A DNA stretch of 64,000 bases from Blastobasis lacticolella (Eukaryota > Arthropoda > Insecta > Lepidoptera > Blastobasidae): positions 14,050,173 through 14,114,172 of the forward strand of contig LR990045.1 of NCBI GenBank assembly GCA_905147135.1, given 5' to 3'. Every line of letters starts with the position of its first letter. The stretch's first letter is position 1. Below the pieces are notes generated by a model. The model saw only the letters and a list, made by a program, of their open reading frames with translations. It was not told the origin of the DNA and did no database searches. The position numbers and the translations under genes were made by a program. This document shows positions 10,117-22,920 of the stretch, piece by piece.

Positions 10117-13098
10117 TGTTGGATAGTTATAATTACCTGAATCTATCTGGTCAATTAAAATTTGACAATCAAAAACAATTTTAAGTGTGTCAAAGTTCCG
10201 AAAATTTATGACGGACGCGTTAGTTGAGGGTATCCGATAACAGTTTTGCAAGTTTGATGAATAAAACCATCATTAATTTTGACGAAGTAATTAGTGAACG
10301 TTTCGTAAAGATGAAAATTTATGCCGACAAGCAATTATTGTTGCCGGCTTAAAACGTTTCGACACGGCTCCAAATCAATTTAGTATAATGTCAAAGTTAA
10401 AGGCCACAAAGAAGATTTTACCAAAAACCTTCTAAACGCTGACAGGGCCGAGACATTCCATTATAATTTGTTAACGATATTCTCAGGCAGATAAAAAGAC
10501 TTAGAATCAATTTGTGCGCTACTCAATGGAGACTAAGAATAAAACAGCATCAGAAATTTTATATATTCGCGAGCTCCAATTTGTTTTGTTTGTAAATAAA
10601 TATGTACCTACAAGTTTCGTAAACTTGCCTAGTTTTATCAAACTGTCTGCCAAGTAGGTACGTCCAACTCGATGCCAAATATAAAGAAGCAAGACGGACT
10701 TTTATCAATGTTTACAAAGGGGAGCATACCGGGCTGGGAAAGCAATTTCACTGTGGCCGCCCCTGTCGTGACTCGGTTGAATGAAATTGGCGTAGGGCAT
10801 TCGGTCAGCGGCAGTCACCTACTGGCCTTTTCGGTCCTTCTACAAGGTTAGGGATAGCATACAACACGATTTGAGTTAAAGTTTCTGGTCACGAAATCAG
10901 CTTTTATTGTTGCCTTTTCCGCCCGTCCGTTGGAGAAGTAGTTTTTTCTAATGGATTCTAGCGTAGTGACGTCACAATGAATTGCATCCTCAGCAGTGTA
11001 AGTAGATGGGTGCCGCTTGCGTGTGGCGCGGCTTTTACGATTTTTTGTGGTTTTCGTTCCAGTATTATTGTCGTGGAGAAACAAGAAATTAAGTACCTAT
11101 TATTATTGTTGATTTCTTTGATGATTTTATTTCACCGACAAATTAAATCAAATCCTCGAGACCTAATAGGTAACCGTTTCGAAAATACATGCATAAATAT
11201 AACTACAAAGGACAGCCAAGCATTGTTACCAGTTTACAGCGCTGCCGAGAAACAAAGCCAATCCTTTTACAGCTTAATATAAAATTCGTCGGTCCCCTAA
11301 TAATGTCGTTTATGCGAACCTGATCTTTGGATTTATGGCTTTCGTTGAGGTTAGCGGGGCCCTTTGTTACGCCTGGTACAGCTATCCCTATAGTTACAGT
11401 AGTCGTTGTATCCTCACGATTCAACCCCTGGGCGATAGTACTAGGCCGTAGGTTCCAGGAAACGTGTCCAGTTGCGTAGTTACCACGCTTCCCGCGTTAT
11501 TTGTGTACTAGAATTCGTCCGGACGGAGAAATTAATGTTTTTCTTCCGAGGATTTGTGCCCAATTAGTTGGCCGGTGTCGGATGTCTGTGTTGCTCCTGG
11601 TTATGCCCAGTCATGCCTGTGCTTTGCCGGGTAATTTATCATTTCGATGGTATTGATGTGGGTAAAATGTTACGCGATTTATATCGCCCGATAATTGCTA
11701 CTCGTACTTCGTGCGTACCGAATCCTTGTACCTACTTCTAACGCTTGTAATCAGTTATTGATAGCAAATAATAGGTAGACAAATACATACTTGATAAAAC
11801 GAATTACACAGTTTTGGTAAGCGTATTTATCCCCACCTACTCGTACGGTGCCTCTATTATTACGGTAAATCTAATAATATCGAAACGAAACGAAAAGAAA
11901 ATATATTTCGATAAAAAATGTTTACACCGTATTAATAAATGGTTAATACACGTCTAGAGAAGCATTAGAGTATGATTATGTTATAAAAAATTTGTATGTC
12001 ACAAACACCTGCCTACAGCTGTCCTTGGTTTAAAAAACGTCTGACACGTAAATATCGATTCCGAACGCAAGTACCTTTGACACCGATACGTCGTAGTAGT
12101 GAGGCTTAAAATTACTTAGGCGTGCTCAATTTAGTTTGAGCTAGATGTTACTAAATTTTGATACTAATAAACGAAATATTTTGAAGGAAATTGTAATTAT
12201 TTTGAATGACCTTAACGCCGTATATTCGATAATTGACGATTAGGCGAATTATCTATTAGTCAGGGTTAGTTCACGTAGCTTTCATGAAAGAATTTGGTTA
12301 GGAATTTTGACATTTTCTCATCCCTCAAACAAACAGATTTTACTTCTTTGTCATCGTCTTAGTTTTTTGTGTAAATAGGTATAAACCTTATAATAAATAT
12401 CACTGAGCTTCTTGACGTAGGTATAATTTCACAAGAATAATATTATGATGAATATTCCACTCATCGCTTTTATGTCACGGACATTTGCATTTAATCGTGT
12501 GATAAAAATCTTAATATTTTTACATAATATTACGACACCATATCACTAACAACACATAAAAAATGTTAATTATTCCGTAGATTATATTTTAGGCAAGTTA
12601 GCTATTTATAGTTATATGTAGTTAAACTCCGTTTTATTAATACTAAACAATGATTTATTCCGTACTATTAGTTATTATTTTGGTATTACAAATCTTCCAT
12701 ACATAGACACCCCAAAATCGAATGACACTCACTCTTATAATAATTCAAATGTCAAACGCTACCGAAGGTGTTATTCTCATACAGCCATCACTTGACTTTT
12801 TAATAAGGTTAACAAATCAGTACAATTTACTAGATTAAGCTGGATACAATATTAATTAATCATAATAATACATTATTTTGAGCATTAATTAATTAGACCT
12901 TACATATATTAAAACAGATGTTCGACGTAGCTAATTAATTATATAATAGCAAATAGTGAATAAGAGCTAATTGTATCACCAAGTATCTATTTGAGTAGGT
13001 ATGTAACATGTTAAATAAATATTTATAACTGGGTAGTGTCAGTGAGTCGCATAGCGTGGACTTAAAAGCATCATTATGGTTTATATTGTCAAGACTGC
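10117..13098. other. No gene recognised
   Basis: This is a long AT-rich stretch. A slightly GC-richer part lies at 10720-11660. Its reading frames on the two strands overlap and show no motif I recognise. From 11750 to 13030 the DNA is very AT-rich with several short palindromic TTAATTAA-type words. Confidence 0.5.
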
Positions 13099-13182
13099 GA
13101 CATCAAATCCTTCCGGGAATTGTACCCGGGATCACTAGTAGAGGGAGATGGTAGTCACCACTGAACCACTAAGGACGTCATG
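13099..13182 (-). repeat. SINE head, tRNA-like
   Basis: On the minus strand, a perfect polymerase III A-box (TGGTTCAGTGG, complement of 13158-13168) is followed about 32 bp later by a B-box with two differences (GGTACAATTCC, complement of 13116-13126). The spacing and the paired CCGGG...CCCGG T-stem fit a tRNA-derived SINE head. No clear anticodon arm is left, so it is not a working tRNA. The body downstream (toward lower coordinates) is not recognisable. Confidence 0.6.
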
Positions 13183-13627
13183 TTGGGAAGTCCCTGAAAT
13201 ATGGACATAGACCTCCATAACTTACAAGCACTAAGAAGAGTATTTCGTTGTATTTTCACTGATTCAGAACAGTGCTCCCCAAGGCTGTTTGGCATCCTAC
13301 CAATACATAAGCTGTTGTCTGGATCGCTTATGGCATTGGTAATGCAGTTTGGTAAGGAATACTGTGTTTGAAACTAGTGTTGTAACTTGTATCAACGTTC
13401 TACTATCGATAATAGGCGCTCGATTTTGATTTATTTTGCTAATAGGATTTATTTTCGTTCTAGTTTCATCCCTTTCTCCTCAGGAATTTTCATCTTTTGG
13501 AAATGTTATTGTTATACCGAATGTCCATATTAAAATAACTGTCAGCATACTAAAGCTCGATCCGCGTGATCTGCACTTTTCGATGTCTCAATATAAGTAC
13601 AAATTCGCAACAAACTTCAGGATCACT

Positions 13628-13673
13628 TTCGTGGTATAATTGTCAAACGATTCGTGGTATAATTGTCAAACGA
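13628..13673. repeat. 23-bp tandem duplication
   Basis: The 23-bp unit beginning ttcgtggtataattgtcaaa is present twice in perfect copy, back to back. It is a small recent duplication with no known role. Confidence 0.9.
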
Positions 13674-13748
13674 CGCAGCCCAGAAGGGAGAATACACTAT
13701 GATTAACATCTAAATAGAGTATATTTAACTTGTTTGCCTTATTAAAAT

Positions 13749-13890
13749 AATCATCTTGGCGTTCATGGATGTACTCTCGCGCGAGGGTCCAGGGCCCGCC
13801 TTGACCATGATCCAGGATTTGGCAGATCAGGTAATTACAGTGGAGCGACTGCCATCTGACCGCCGTGACCTTGCCACCATGGGGACTTGA
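13749..13890 (-). repeat. tRNA-Arg-type SINE, 3' part
   Basis: This is a minus-strand copy of the SINE family also seen at 25333, 28545, 39121 and 40965. It holds the shared tail: the block ctctcgcgcgagggtccagg, then gatccaggatttggcagatc, then ggagcgactgccatctgac. The tRNA head is missing, so the copy is 5'-truncated near 13890. It shares the outer phrase tcttggcg with the 25333 copy, which marks the 3' end. Confidence 0.8.
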
Positions 13891-16800
13891 CCAGATTGAA
13901 ATTATGAGAAAGAAAATTTAATAAGTATTTTCAAAAAACTGATAACTACCGGTAATGGCTTCCGTTTTCTTATACAAGCTCTCATGGATAGAATATACAT
14001 AGGTACATGTAATAGATTTCTGACTCTTCGAGTTTATCGATATTTTTATTTGAAACACTATCGGTTAGTTGTTTGCAGATTTTGAAGTAAATTGCCAAAC
14101 AGAGTTATGTTTCGAACAATGTATGAAGAAAGACGTGTCGTGCCGACACCTGTGTTGTTGAAGCACCTGCTTCAACAAATTATGTATCTACCAGGAATAC
14201 CGTGGACTTCATGCAGGTTGCCCTCTGTCTCTTATTCGCCATGCTGATGTTCTCCGAGTTTCAGTAGGAATATATTGTGAAGCAGTTGTAATATCATTTT
14301 ACTCATTTGAGAAAACTGAGACTGAGAATCATCAATTCGTTTCGTTTGTTTGGTTCATTAAGTAAGTTTTATCCTCAAAAATGCAAGAAGTAATGAAATG
14401 TTATTTTCAAAGCAATTTATTATTAAAATACATACTTACAGTCTGCTTACGTGAACGTAGAACGTGACCGCTGTCCGGAGTAGAACATAACCTAACATTT
14501 ATTTAATTCCTTACTTCGACCTCGAGACACATAAATCGCTGATTTGATTTACTTTCTTCGTTCGTCAAATCATATTTTATATCGCAACATGCACATGCGG
14601 TTGGATTATATTATTATATACTAGCCCGTGAGTAATTGCATGTAGCCAACCGGTACAAGACACCACAGCTCGTTCTGGAAAGTCCTAACTAAGGGTTATT
14701 AGTTAGAACTGGTGTGTCTAGTACATCAGCACTTAAACTATCCTGGTTCCAATATTAACAAGCCCCAGGAACGCCCAGCGCATGAAGCCTTATAGTTTGT
14801 GTGTACTTAAGAGTAGATAATCCCGGATTGGATTTTTTTGTACAATTTTACTTAGTCAGGTGTTCGTTACTTTTTAATAGTCAGGGATTCGAAACCGGTG
14901 ACATCTTACTAGATTAAGTGTCGATGTGTCCGAACATGTAGCAGAGTTGTTTCTAGAAACAGCCTATACATATGAAAATGAAGCGAACTGCCTCGGTTTC
15001 GCGCGGGTGTTCTACGGGTTTTTCTATTTAAACCTTTCTCTAAATTTTTAATCTTTACTCTAAAGACACACGAAACAAAAAATGCCCTACCAGCCCATTT
15101 GTCCCAGCCGATTAGTCCTCTAGTCGCATTGGAGATACCTACGACATCCGTAAGTCAAAAGGGTTGGTGCAGCTTTCCAAGCTGATGAACATTATGTAGC
15201 TATACGGTATTTACTATGTTTGTCAGCAATGCAACGTGCCTACGATCATTATTAGGATACAGAAACGAAGCGATTTTTGCCGAAACGAGAAAGTAGTTTT
15301 ATTTAGTAATGTGACCAGTTATTAGTAACGCTTTTGCCATGAGCGAGTGTTTGCAGCCTTTTCTCCTTTTCGCATAACATGACGGAGATTGACAACATTA
15401 TTGTGTTATAGCGCGACCGACTTACCTGTTGCCGGTCGTGAAAAAGTCCTCGTTTCAAACTGTAATTTTAGTATTATAGCCTTAGTTCCGATTTTGTTTA
15501 CTGCACAGATGAATTGGTGACACCATTATGATTGTGGTCTTCAAACCCGTGTTATCTTTTGTCAGCTTAACCGGTGATGATTGACGTACCTGGAGACAGT
15601 TTATGACCGACTGTTAAAGGCCTGCTATGGCTTTGTGACACTTTTATTAGCATCGATAATATTATTTCCCAACAACTATGCTTTTTATGGTTCGTTTCGT
15701 AGATCAACGAAGATTATGTTGTTATATGTATTTTGGATGTTCTTCTTTGTTGCTTCTTGCTCGTGTTTGCTGTTTGACGTGTGATGTGCTTGATTAAATA
15801 TCAGTGATATACTAAACATATATATAGAGGCAAAGAAGGGGCCTACTTACAGCTGAAGTCCCAATCTAAGTATCCAAAAGGGACACCCCCACTACCACTG
15901 TTATCGTCAAATTTGGTTGCCTTCCTCATCTTAAAGTAATTTTAAGTACTTTTTGTATGACATTGAGTCATTTGTATAGAGTTGTGACAGACTGGCAGTG
16001 TACATTCTCTATAGGTCGAGGCTCTATCTGTGTTCTATGTCCATGTCTATGTGTATGTATCTTTGGAAATACTCAAGTTGTTTAAACATTGTCACATAGC
16101 TAGCTCCGTCAAATCGACGTTAACGCATACGCTCCGTCGAGCACTGAATGGGGTCTAAAACAAGCAACATAATCAAGCACGAGATACAGTCGTCGCTTTC
16201 GATTCAGAGATAAGAAAAAAGCTTTCGGAAACGGATTCTCCCATTCGCACGTAATTCGAAAGTAATTACGACACATGATAGATGGCGGTAAAGCAACTGA
16301 TAATTAACAATGATTCACGCGAGCGCGCTCCCACGCCTCTATATTGTAGGTAATGATTGTTAAGTAACCGCAGTCTCGTCGTGGGTGAGTGTTGTATACA
16401 CGTGCTGGCATTGTGAAATGCTATCCTTTTTGTAGCCTACTTTTTTATCCACCAGTATCAACTGATAGTTCATAAATATATCTATTGTAATGAGAGGAGA
16501 GTAGGCCCAATAACGAAGAAGATGGGAAATATTGTTTTAAGGGATTAAATTATGTATTTCCCTTTTGAACTGTGCCATTCTTCCTGTATCGGTTCTAAAG
16601 ATTAATTTTTCCATCCCGCATCTGCCCTGTTAAGGGGAACGACTCCATGAACCTTTTGTGACATTTTGTTCAGTATAGAACAGAATATCAGGAGATTAAA
16701 TTTAGTACAGTCGAGTTTGGCTATAAGTAGAATAACTGGATGGATAGAAAGCCTAATCGCTGATGTTATATCCGAATTTTAAAATTCGATATTTTTCGAA

Positions 16801-18064
16801 AGGGCTAACTTCTTTATATCTTCTATAAATTCATAACACATCAACATAATTATCGTACAATTATTTGTCTCTACACTGCAACAGATGAAAAGAACTCAAC
16901 TTATAAGCTAATACAGATAGTTTTTCTACCTAATTAACCTCCCGCTAAGATAACCTCCTACAATCTTGTGAGTACTTTCACATGACACATAATCTATGTG
17001 TATACTCAATTCAGCGAGTATCGTTAGCAACATGAAATGTGCAATCATAACATGACCGTTGACCATTGTGACGAAGGGAAGGCTCGCTAATAATACTCGA
17101 CACTGGTATCTGCACAGCTGTAGCCGATTACGCCGAGTACAATGCACTTGCGATGGTACCTACGTCAATTAATTGCCTCCAACACGCGATGTAATACGCG
17201 AACGCTTGCGCTTTTTATCTGACCTCAAAGTACGGATCACCGAGTTCGTTGCATAAAGATGCAACATTCTATCGCATCCATTAACCTATATTTGGTGGGT
17301 ACCTGCGTGATGCGTGCACTTTATTTTACTCGTTACGTGATACAAATTTGTGTTGACATTGCCGTGTGATATTTGCCTTCGATTGTTTTTCGTTGTTGAG
17401 TGATGTTGTTTTAAGCCGACCACCACTTTCGTTCTTACATTTCGTTGGATTGTTATTTGAGAAAGTAAAACGTAGATTTATTTGTTGATTTTTAATTTCA
17501 ATCGCTATTGTTGGATGACTTACACACAGTGTAATAATACAATTTCACGATAAAACACAACATAAACAATACGGATATCGGGAACTAAATCTGCAAGACT
17601 GAAACAATAAACGAATGGTCAGTTTGTTCTATAGTAATGTAAACAAGTTACGCAATGTCTTACGGCACTGCGGGCTATACACTACAATTTGGCTGGCATA
17701 ATAGCATGTAAGCTGAATTTAGTGGAAACACCATGCTCGGTAAATTATTGTCCAACTATTTAGTGGGTCAAGGCGGGTCGGACAGCCAAGTCCGCCAGCC
17801 GTCTTACTCGTACGTTACAACCTCGTTAATCCAGCCCGTGAAGATGGTAGGTATAGATTAACGATGCAGCATGACTATGTGTGTCCTCATTACAAGTTGC
17901 CTGAGTAATGACGTCTAGGTCACTGCTTATTATGCCTTCTGGTGGATTATGTCCTGCAATGTGTGAGCGGTAAACCTAGTCCTTTTCAAGGCAAGAACGA
18001 ATTACCTGATTGAGTCTACTGCTTCATATCTTCATCATCCCCATATATTATTTAAGATCGGTAT
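13891..18064. other. No gene recognised
   Basis: About 4 kb without any recognised gene or repeat. GC is moderate at 16100-16400 and 17760-17990 and low elsewhere. All reading frames are short and lack motifs. Confidence 0.45.
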
Positions 18065-18935
18065 GATTCGGTGGTTTCCTCTTACATTGAAAACCGGTCG
18101 CTAGCGGTTGATATCAATAATTATATGTCTGGATGGGTCTCAGCTCCCAGCGGCGTTCCTCAGGGGTGTTTGCTGGGACCGTTGTTATTTGTACCATGCA
18201 CGTCTACTGTATTTTGCAGACAATATGAAAATATTTGCCAATGTTAATTCCTTCCAGGATGCTGAGGCTTTGCAGTCGGACCTTTACAAACTTGAACAAT
18301 ACTCAGCATCCATTGCACTATGACTACTCGCTCAAAAAATAGTTGATTGGTCGGGATGTGGCAGTGCGAGATCTGGGATTTATCCACGATATGAAACTTC
18401 TGTTCGATAGTCATGTGGACAGTATCGTTGCGAAGGTCTCTAAAGCTTCGAGCTTAATCATGCGGGCCCCAAAGGATTTCACTTGTATTAAAACTTTAAA
18501 GGTATTGTATTGTATGTTAGAAGCCATTTAGAGTATGCGTCTCAGGTGTGGAACCCGTTTTATGCAAGATTTATGTTTTCGTACCAGGGATCATTTTAGT
18601 TCTGAAGATTACATTCGTCTTTGCAGGAAGCACCACCATTTATTTCTTAAAAACACATCTGGTGCAATTGATAGTCCCTATCTTCTGGAGATAATTTCAG
18701 TTAGACCCTCAAATGGGGCCCTGCGTGCTAATTTTATTATATCAGTAACTAATGCTTCTACAAACTACAGGCGAAACACATTCCTATGGCGCGCTTGTAA
18801 CTTTTTCAATGGATTGTCCAAGGAGAGCGATATTTATTTATTCAACACTAAATTTGAAACAGTAAGGCAGTGGTTGACTCAGTATTTCACCTACATTATT
18901 TTACTGCATGTCCTATTTAGGTTGGTAGGTTAGTA
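18065..18935 (+). pseudogene. Jockey-like reverse transcriptase, frameshifted
   Basis: Pieces of one LINE RT can be followed in order through several frames. First comes SYIENRSLAVDINNYMSGW, then SAPSGVPQGCLLGPLLF (RT motif B), then YFADNMKIFA in another frame (the catalytic YADD box, here FADN, so the second Asp is lost). These are followed by LGFIHDMKLLFDSHVDSIV, RSHLEYASQVWNPFY, and a C-terminal part with NYRRNTFLWRACNFFNGLSK. The order and spacing match Jockey-type ORF2 from the palm to the C-terminus. At least three frameshifts and the lost Asp show it is inactive. The 5' part of the element is missing. Confidence 0.85.
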
Positions 18936-20284
18936 TATATTATTCTATTGACAACGTAGTTAATGTGAAATGGGTTGTTGTCGGCGCCTTATAATGTAAT
19001 CAATTAGGAATACTTAATGTAATTACATTCTTATTCCTTTTCTTTTTTTTCTGGGTATGCAATAATTTTATCTTTTATTCTGTCATCATATTATTGCAGT
19101 GCAGTTTTACTTTCTTTTTACTGTCTTTCTTTTTGTTGTTACTAGCGAGGACCTGAAATTGGCCTGAAATTTGGTTCTAAAATAATGTATTACGTTTTAT
19201 ATAGCTGTACTCCATTCAATAAGTAAATATTAGGGTAGACAATTAGTGAGAGCATGTAGAGATGTCAATGATTTCTCAAATAATAAAATGCTGTTATATT
19301 CCTTTCTCCTTTGAGCAATTCTTTATTTAACCTTGTCACATTTTCTATCATTCTAGCCTCGCCAACATTTTCCCTTATTTTACTTTCACAAATAATATAC
19401 GAATGGAGAAATAATCAATAATTAATCATGATAGTAACTTTATAAGCATTCCCGACATGAATATACTTCTATGTATAGCCTTAAAAATAAAAACGCACAG
19501 TTTGCTACTGTTACCGCTTAATCCCATCAGGGGGCTGACTGCTCGTCAGTCTGTCAGTGGATAACTTACAGTGATTGTTCATATTGTTAGGGACATTTTA
19601 GCTATTTCAATTCTTGTAGGTTTACTGGGTTCTTTTTTCGCCAAGTAAAGGTGGCAAGTAAACTAAGGAAGTATTTGAACGCCATCTTACGATAGGGCAA
19701 AGAATAGACATTCGTTTAAAAATAAATGGTTATAAAAGCAGGTTCTTATTGAATAAGTAAGTTGTTATTTTTTCATTACTTTACAACTAACGTATAGTAG
19801 TTTAGGTGGCATGTTAGACGGCCTTGCCTGCATGGTATTTTAAGTTTGTCGGTCAATTGCAGGCTTATGTTTGCATTGTCTCCTTAATGTGGCAGCTTGT
19901 TAGGCGCGTAATTTACGTTACCCAAGTCGGTAATAGCCGTATTTTTGCTGGGTGTGTTTTTTATCTACAATAGCTCCACGTTGGTAGTAAATATTAAATA
20001 AAGTTTTGAATAAGTGTACTCGTAAGCGACATAAATATTACTTGGGCAACATTATCAATTCTTGGCTCAAAAATCCCTAACCTGTAGGTGAAATTGGGAT
20101 ATAATTGAAATAAATTAATGAATATTGAAGAGGGGACTGCAAACTTAAATCTAGCAATCTACTAGTTAGTTTGTTTTGTAAAATACGTGGTGGATAATAA
20201 AGACACATTTTTTTAAATTGCCGTACATTTATCGGTCTATCTATAAATGACAACGCATGTTGTAACTTGAAAACTAATTGCATG
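18936..20284. other. LINE 3' region, otherwise no gene
   Basis: The T-rich stretch at about 18940-19200 directly follows the RT pseudogene and may be its 3' UTR. A short LINE-tail piece lies at 19505-19560. No other feature is visible. Confidence 0.35.
19505..19560 (+). repeat. LINE-tail repeat, family T (copy 1)
   Basis: Contains gttaccgcttaatcccatca and ggctgactgctcgtcagtct, a diverged copy of the family whose consensus here reads roughly gcgacagttaccacttaccatcaggtgggctgtctgctcg. Four other copies occur in this window on the same strand. Confidence 0.5.
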
Positions 20285-20345
20285 AATCTAAGTGGGCGAC
20301 AGTTACCACTTACCATCAGGTGGGCTGTCTCTTCGTTTGTCCTTG
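20285..20345 (+). repeat. LINE-tail repeat, family T (copy 2)
   Basis: The block from gggcgacagttaccacttac through catcaggtgggctgtctctt is the best-preserved copy of family T. On the minus strand it reads like the 3' UTR of the Jockey-type element at 30075-30950 (ccacctgatggaaagtggtc), so these are probably severely truncated LINE 3' ends. Confidence 0.65.
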
Positions 20346-21202
20346 AGTAGCAAACTAAAATATTATTGTCAATGAAAAGTCTGAAATTATGATGAGCACA
20401 ATGTTGTAGATTTAAGTACACGTCAAGTAGTTTATAAGTCTATGTCAAACTTTGCACGCTTTAGACGTCAAAGTCGGTAAACTAAGTTACATCAAAGACA
20501 GTTTAATTAGTAAGAATTAAGCAAGTTTTTAGCGAGTATCAGAGCTCTTTATCTCGCGACGCTTGATATATCGACCAACTTAAAGGCTGACTCGGCTATT
20601 ATTCGAAAAACTTGGTAATTTCGCAACAGTTTATCGTAGTTTGGGAAGTTGGGCGCGCCAGACAGAGAGTGAAATCTGCCATGTTTAATGTCAGTTCTGA
20701 CCTCAAATATACAGAACTTGGGAGTTTTGAAACTCATATAAGTGTCAGGGGAGATATTGCGGTTCCGACCGACTACAGTTCCTGCCTCAGCAACTCATTG
20801 TAACGTGCTAGTTTGGGGAGTTACGTCCTGTCGGGGCGTATACTGGAAAATTAATGTTCTCTATATTTAAGTTGCGTCTCTGAACATATTCGTTGCCAAT
20901 GCTTTGAAGTCTTAAGGTATGTATAATAGTTAATTGCAAATGATGAACGACGAAAAGTAACTTTTTGGGTCTGTCTGAGTAGAAGAATAACACCAAACTC
21001 GTCATCCACAGGTCTCCAAAGCAACCATTTATTGATTTCCAGATTATCTTCGTGGAATCAAAAGCACCAATATGTCAAAAGAAAATTCCATCCACCCTCG
21101 CATAAGTAATGAATACTAAATGGCTGAAACTACCGACGCATTACATTTTGAAGGCAGCGTGAATAGCCTCTTATTTTAATAGTAGGGTTATGAATTAACA
21201 AC

Positions 21203-21770
21203 GAACTTTGCGTGCGACTTCCCCACATGACGTTTCAGCTGGATATTCCTTCGTATAATTCGGCTAGTTACGGGAGATCGTTCAAGATTTATGCGGCTCG
21301 CTTGTGGAACGCGCTACCTGAAGATATTCAACTCGCCCGCACACCTGGCTCCTTCAAGGATCTTGTGAAGAAATTTTTCTTAAAACTTGATGAATGAGCT
21401 TTATTTATTTATATATCTGTCGTCATATTATATAGGTTTATTTATTATATTTGGATTATTTATGTATATTAGGAATTGTTAATTTATGTACTGGTATTAG
21501 TATTTGATTAGTAATTAGTAATTAATATAGTCTGCCTATATTTACATCCTCATATGTATATATGGGGTTAAATTCTTTAAAGTTAATTGTTTTTACTCTT
21601 AATTGCCTTCACCGCTCATCAAAGGTCTTCTCGGCTTATCAAAGGTTAGCTGGAAGAAATCCCGTTGTGGGATAAGCTCGCCTTTGCATTATAAACTGTA
21701 TTTTTATTTCCTGTAATGTTATAAATTGATGCAATAAAGAGATTACATACATACATACATACGTTTTAGT
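21203..21770 (+). pseudogene. LINE ORF2 C-terminus plus 3' UTR and tail
   Basis: An open frame from about 21203 to the TGA at 21395-21397 contains the block YGRSFKIYAARLWNALPEDI followed by RTPGSFKDLVKKFFL. This is the usual end of Jockey/CR1-type ORF2 proteins (xLWNxLPxxIxxxxxxxxFKxxLKxxL). An AT-rich 3' UTR follows, then gttagctggaagaaatcccg, then gatgcaataaagagattaca and a (CATA)n tail ending near 21770. The copy is 5'-truncated. The same 3' end is present on the minus strand at 37943-38015. Confidence 0.85.
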
Positions 21771-22425
21771 GTTCGTTCCGTACTCGAATACATACCGCTG
21801 CACAGTACTGCACACGTTCGCTGGTGCCAACGCTTGGCAAGCAACAGCCAATATGCTTACGAATCAAGAATGTCACAAGCACAGCTTCCTTTGATCAAAC
21901 CGACACACGAAACGTTGATTCGGTCAAACGTTCATCGGTCAGTTCTTTCGATCAGATTTAGGAAGGCGAATTGTATTTAGTTGATCAGTTATGCGGTAAA
22001 ATAGTTTCGAAAACATCTACGGGACTCGGAACCGGCCACTACCAACGTGTTGGCAAATACTATTTTCTAGATCTAAACATTGGACTATTAGCGTTGAAGC
22101 CAACGTTGGTGTCGGCCTACGTGACGTCCGATACGATCTAATTCCGTTACTTTCTACTACCACCAAGCACACACCATCCGATAATAGCTCCGAAGGAATA
22201 CTTTTTTAATTGGTTTATCAAGGTTTTGATTACATACATGACAGTGACTGAAATTATACATCGATTCTATGATTATGGGTGTAATGTATTTTTTATGGTC
22301 TTTGATTTAGTGTTTCCAAGCGAGTTTTCCGCGCTCATAGCTAATTTAATTGACACTATTACTGTGTCATTCAAATTCATAGCGATTGGTGCTATTATAT
22401 ATCAACATCAATAAATAATCGACCT
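21771..22425. other. No gene recognised
   Basis: The stretch is moderate in GC with scattered repeated words such as gatcaaaccgac and cggtcaaacgttc at 21890-21945. No coding or RNA signal is recognised. Confidence 0.4.
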
Positions 22426-22470
22426 GTTACTAGTCCAGTGCTGAACATAGGTCTCCCCGAATAATCGCTA
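22426..22470 (+). repeat. Moth-type repeat piece (family S, diverged)
   Basis: The phrase agtccagtgctgaacatagg resembles the better copy at 30020-30045 (agtccactgcaggacttagg), and 58790-58885 carries the same family on the minus strand. The phrase is familiar from lepidopteran repeats. Confidence 0.45.
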
Positions 22471-22684
22471 TTGCACCCTCTTCTCCCCTCTAAATGTTAA
22501 TGACGCTATAATTTGACAGTAGAAATTATATTTTTTTGAATGCCAATAACGCCTATTAGTCAGCACAAATTGATCCGGTGGTAAGACTCTGTCAAGCCTG
22601 ATTAGTTCGCATGTAGGTATGGGTACCACCCTTGGGTGGTGTCTATTTTTTGTTCCAAGGAATAATGTTCGTATTGTATGCATC

Positions 22685-22745
22685 CTAAATGTTATGGGCG
22701 ATAGTTATCGCCCACTATCAGGTGGGCTGTTTGCTCAATATATGA
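22685..22745 (+). repeat. LINE-tail repeat, family T (copy 3)
   Basis: Reads gggcgatagttatcgcccac followed by tatcaggtgggctgtttgct. Matches copy 2 at most positions. Confidence 0.65.
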
Positions 22746-22861
22746 AAACATAACTCCCTCAGTTGGCACTTGAACATCCTTTTGCAATTACAGGCATGAG
22801 GCATTTCATCTTAGTCCTCACAGTGACAATTGCTTGCAACCTCAGTGCATGAATCGTACAT

Positions 22862-22920
22862 TTTATGGGCGACAGTTGCCGCTTGCCATCAGCTGTCTGC
22901 TGGTTTGTCACAGCGTAGAA
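22862..22920 (+). repeat. LINE-tail repeat, family T (copy 4)
   Basis: Reads gggcgacagttgccgcttgc followed by catcagctgtctgctggttt. It lies only about 120 bp after copy 3, in the same orientation, suggesting either a local duplication or an insertion hotspot. Confidence 0.65.
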
